Source: an uncultured Pseudobdellovibrionaceae bacterium (lineage in GTDB: Bacteria; Bdellovibrionota; Bdellovibrionia; Bdellovibrionales; JAMPXM01). Taken from it: DNA of 7,101 nt. Each line of letters opens with the position of its first letter. Within the stretch, counting starts at the first letter, position 1. Below are positions 5,268 through 7,101 of the stretch, one piece after another. The stretch covers positions 1-7,101 of the forward strand of contig CAKQVW010000144.1 in assembly GCA_934277865.1 (NCBI GenBank), in the 5' to 3' direction. A model generated the notes under the pieces. That model ran no database searches, was not told where the DNA came from, and saw nothing but the letters and a program-made list of their open reading frames with translations. A program made the translations under genes and the position numbers.

Positions 5268-6584
5268 CAAAAGGCAGAATGGCGAGAGGTTCAAGCTCCC
5301 AACACCGGCGACATTCAGACCGAAACTCAGACCGGCAACCTTGGCCAAGCAGCGCTTCAGCCCGGCCAGTCGGCTTATGTGGCACCAGATCGGCTGCGAG
5401 GCCGCGAAACGCCCGATCAACATCCCGAGCAAGCTACAACTTTGCTTGAACAGGGTGATCAAGTGGAAGTCGTCGACCCCAATCCTCGCGGCGACGACCG
5501 ACTTGTTGGAGTTCGAATCGTCGAACAGGAGCCCGATGCTCCAGTGGCCGCCGACGCCCCTGCCGTGGCCTACGTTCCGCAACAGTACCTGAATTCCGAG
5601 CCAGTTGTCGTCACACCGTCAAAGCGCGATGCCGACCGTTACATCGTGATTCAAAACATCGCGACCGAAAAGCTTCGCGTTTATGAGATCGCCAACACAC
5701 CAGGCGCTCCGAACAAATTGATTTTGGAAACCGACATGATTGCCGGTGAAAACAACCCCTCAAAGACACGCCGTACAGCTGTCGGCAGCTACAAGATTTT
5801 GTCTTGGCACAAGTTCTACCAGGACAATCAAAACCTATTCCCCTCATGGTACGATCCTTCGTATCCGACGCTCCCGCTTCCCGGTGCTTCGCTAGAGGAC
5901 TGGACACAACGTCATTTCCTCCCGCAAAACAAAGCGGGCCGTGACGGATTGGTGCGTGGCGCTTTTGGCTGGTACACGGCGAAGATCGGCCCGAATGCCT
6001 TTGCGCAATGGACACACGGAACCCTGGGCTGGGGCGCAGACGGCGATCGCTTTATCCAGATTCCCAAAACTCAGCTGGCTCAATACTATTCGGATCCTCG
6101 CAGTTTCGGATGCACACGTGTAGAAAACCAAGCCATCGCCTATCTGCAAGAGCTTTTGCCTGTAGGTACACGGATCGTGAAGATTTACGCACGTGAAACC
6201 GAATCCAAAGTGCAAGCTCCTCGTTCAGATGTCACCTCTTGGGAATGGGTGCTCACAAAAGAAGGTGTGCGCTCGCCGCGACCGGATTCAATTGGTCGCG
6301 CAGCGGTCACGTTGAGAGATGTTCCCGCAGAGGAAGTTTTGGAAACTGGAGTTTACAAACTCAATGTGAACGCCAAGGCCGTGACCTTTAAAAAGGAAGT
6401 AAAAGGCGAGCGACTTTCCGCGACGATCATTCGTCCGAAAGCAAACCTGTACGATCTGAAAGAGTCGGCATTTCGTGGTGAATTCTTGGTCAACGAAGGT
6501 CGCCTATCCAATTATTCGCATCCAAAAGAATTACGCAAAGGTGGCTACAGCGACGAGCTGCTTCCGCGCGCCATTGTAAAGTGA
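5172..6584 (+). CDS. Lipoprotein L,D-transpeptidase (YkuD domain) with SH3-like N-terminal region
   Basis: The product is 470 aa. A lipoprotein signal peptide (residues 1-31) has Lys at 5, 9 and 13, a hydrophobic core and lipobox IAAC, with lipidated Cys32. Gln at +2 suggests outer-membrane sorting. Residues about 62-140 (AYVAPDRLRG, then LEQGDQVEVVD, then YVPQQYLN) resemble a bacterial SH3 domain. Residues about 155-342 form the YkuD domain: RYIVIQNIATEKLRVYEI at 156-173, Gly205-Ser-Tyr, HGTLG with His282, and SFGCTRVEN with catalytic Cys314. L,D-transpeptidases make 3-3 peptidoglycan crosslinks or attach proteins to the wall, using a Cys-His pair. The motif usually reads SHGC; here Phe replaces His, and the His282 to Ser311 gap (28 residues) is longer than the common 14-17. 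Residues about 345-470 match nothing I recognise. The start is set by the AAGGAG and lipobox. The gene converges on the next one, 19 nt apart. Confidence 0.9.
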   Translation: MTNSKTATKQTAKNSFLLAAQFVFVMSFIAACQKAEWREVQAPNTGDIQTETQTGNLGQAALQPGQSAYVAPDRLRGRETPDQHPEQATTLLEQGDQVEVVDPNPRGDDRLVGVRIVEQEPDAPVAADAPAVAYVPQQYLNSEPVVVTPSKRDADRYIVIQNIATEKLRVYEIANTPGAPNKLILETDMIAGENNPSKTRRTAVGSYKILSWHKFYQDNQNLFPSWYDPSYPTLPLPGASLEDWTQRHFLPQNKAGRDGLVRGAFGWYTAKIGPNAFAQWTHGTLGWGADGDRFIQIPKTQLAQYYSDPRSFGCTRVENQAIAYLQELLPVGTRIVKIYARETESKVQAPRSDVTSWEWVLTKEGVRSPRPDSIGRAAVTLRDVPAEEVLETGVYKLNVNAKAVTFKKEVKGERLSATIIRPKANLYDLKESAFRGEFLVNEGRLSNYSHPKELRKGGYSDELLPRAIVK

Positions 6585-6603
6585 GCGGTGTCGGAATTTG
6601 ATC

Positions 6604-7101
6604 TCACTCGCGACGCGCTGGTTGACGACTGGTGCGTTTCTTTGAACTGCGCTCCACCATTTTGGAAACGTAGTCGTTGTACGACTTCTGCTCGACGGAC
6701 GTTCCGCCGAAGACACCATCTTGAAGGGCACGAGGCGGTTTTCCTGTTTTTGTCTCGGGTCGTTGCCGAATCTCGATTTTGAAATAGCCGCCGCCGGCCT
6801 GGTTTTCCCCGCGCCCGCGGGTGTCTTTTGAATTCACGGCAGTTCCAGAAACGCCAACTGATTCGTGTTCAAGAGAGCCCTTGATCTGAAGTTCCACAAT
6901 CGCCAAACGCTCTTCTGCCACGTTGCGAGCGACCCGAGGCTCTCGCCCGTACACGCTGTCATCATAGACGTGAGATGTGATTTGCACATCCGCGTCCTGA
7001 AGGCCGGTGGTAATCCCTTTCACTTTATCCATCACCGCAACAAATTGTGCGGCCGGCATCGTGGTGCCGATCTTAAAAAGATAGAGATCTGGAATTTCAA
7101 A
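6604..7101 (-). CDS. Hypothetical protein, 5' end missing
   Basis: I do not recognise this protein. The frame is open through the right edge of the window on the minus strand, so the gene starts beyond base 7101; 165 C-terminal residues are visible. The ATG at 7059 is internal to a continuous frame (14 more codons are open before it) and there is no reason to prefer it. The visible part begins FEIPDLYLFKIGTT, has a mixed region with VQITSHVYDD (39-48) and ARNVAEERLAIVELQI (58-73), then a Gly/Arg-rich stretch (95-125) and a strongly basic end (SSKKRTSRQPARRE). The spacing of VQITSHV and the RNVAEERL helix faintly recalls OmpA-like peptidoglycan-binding domains, but the key residues are not clear and I do not assign it. 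It converges on the transpeptidase gene with 19 nt between stops. Confidence 0.7.
   Translation of the reverse strand, partial: FEIPDLYLFKIGTTMPAAQFVAVMDKVKGITTGLQDADVQITSHVYDDSVYGREPRVARNVAEERLAIVELQIKGSLEHESVGVSGTAVNSKDTRGRGENQAGGGYFKIEIRQRPETKTGKPPRALQDGVFGGTSVEQKSYNDYVSKMVERSSKKRTSRQPARRE

Noticed and set aside
5145..5582. 145-codon open frame antisense to the transpeptidase gene start
   Set aside because: It is antisense to the lipoprotein signal peptide and SH3-like region and shows no protein-like features of its own.
6580..6608. Six-base inverted repeat AGTGAG/CTCACT spanning both convergent stop codons
   Set aside because: The stem is short with a 17-nt loop and no T-run; too weak to call a bidirectional terminator.

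Overview
The window is 7.1 kb of gene-dense bacterial chromosome of moderate GC content, with strong Shine-Dalgarno sites, overlapping genes, a Gram-negative style Sec signal peptide and an outer-membrane-type lipoprotein. The combination of a lipoprotein signal peptidase carrying a HAMP-like tail, a secreted phospholipase-D-like protein and a large lipoprotein L,D-transpeptidase fits Bdellovibrionota or a related deltaproteobacterial lineage best. That assignment is an inference from gene content; no rRNA or phylogenetic marker is present. No tRNA, CRISPR array, insertion sequence or phage gene was seen.

Layout. (1) 1-876, plus strand: the 3' part of lspA (signal peptidase II), with both catalytic Asp motifs, fused in frame to two more membrane segments, a HAMP-like module and a disordered tail. 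(2) 860-2491, minus strand: a tightly packed cluster read right to left. It holds a small hypothetical gene with a problematic start, a YchJ-family protein with two SEC-C zinc motifs (joined by an ATGA stop/start overlap), and a DEDDh 3'-5' exonuclease with a WYL-like C-terminus (11-nt overlap). The exonuclease and lspA converge and overlap by 17 nt. (3) 2564-4969, plus strand: a divergently oriented, exported protein of 801 aa with two PLD/HKD half-sites of the ClsC type, a large insertion and six cysteines. (4) 4970-5171: a 202-nt intergenic region with a perfect 12-bp hairpin and a second hairpin with a cUUCGg tetraloop. (5) 5172-6584, plus strand: a lipoprotein with an SH3-like region, a YkuD (L,D-transpeptidase) domain and an unassigned C-terminal region. 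(6) 6604-7101, minus strand: the 3' part of an unrecognised gene, converging on the transpeptidase with only 19 nt between stops.

How they fit together: three plus-strand genes concern the cell envelope (lipoprotein processing, phospholipid or phosphodiester chemistry outside the cytoplasm, peptidoglycan crosslinking). The transpeptidase is itself a predicted substrate of the LspA pathway. The minus-strand cluster looks like cytoplasmic nucleic-acid or housekeeping functions. The most noteworthy points are the LspA-HAMP fusion, the exonuclease-WYL architecture, the altered second HKD motif and large insertion of the PLD protein, the SFGC active-site variant of the transpeptidase, and a possible one-base frameshift at an A6 run in the small gene. 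I saw no convincing evidence of an entirely new multi-gene system.
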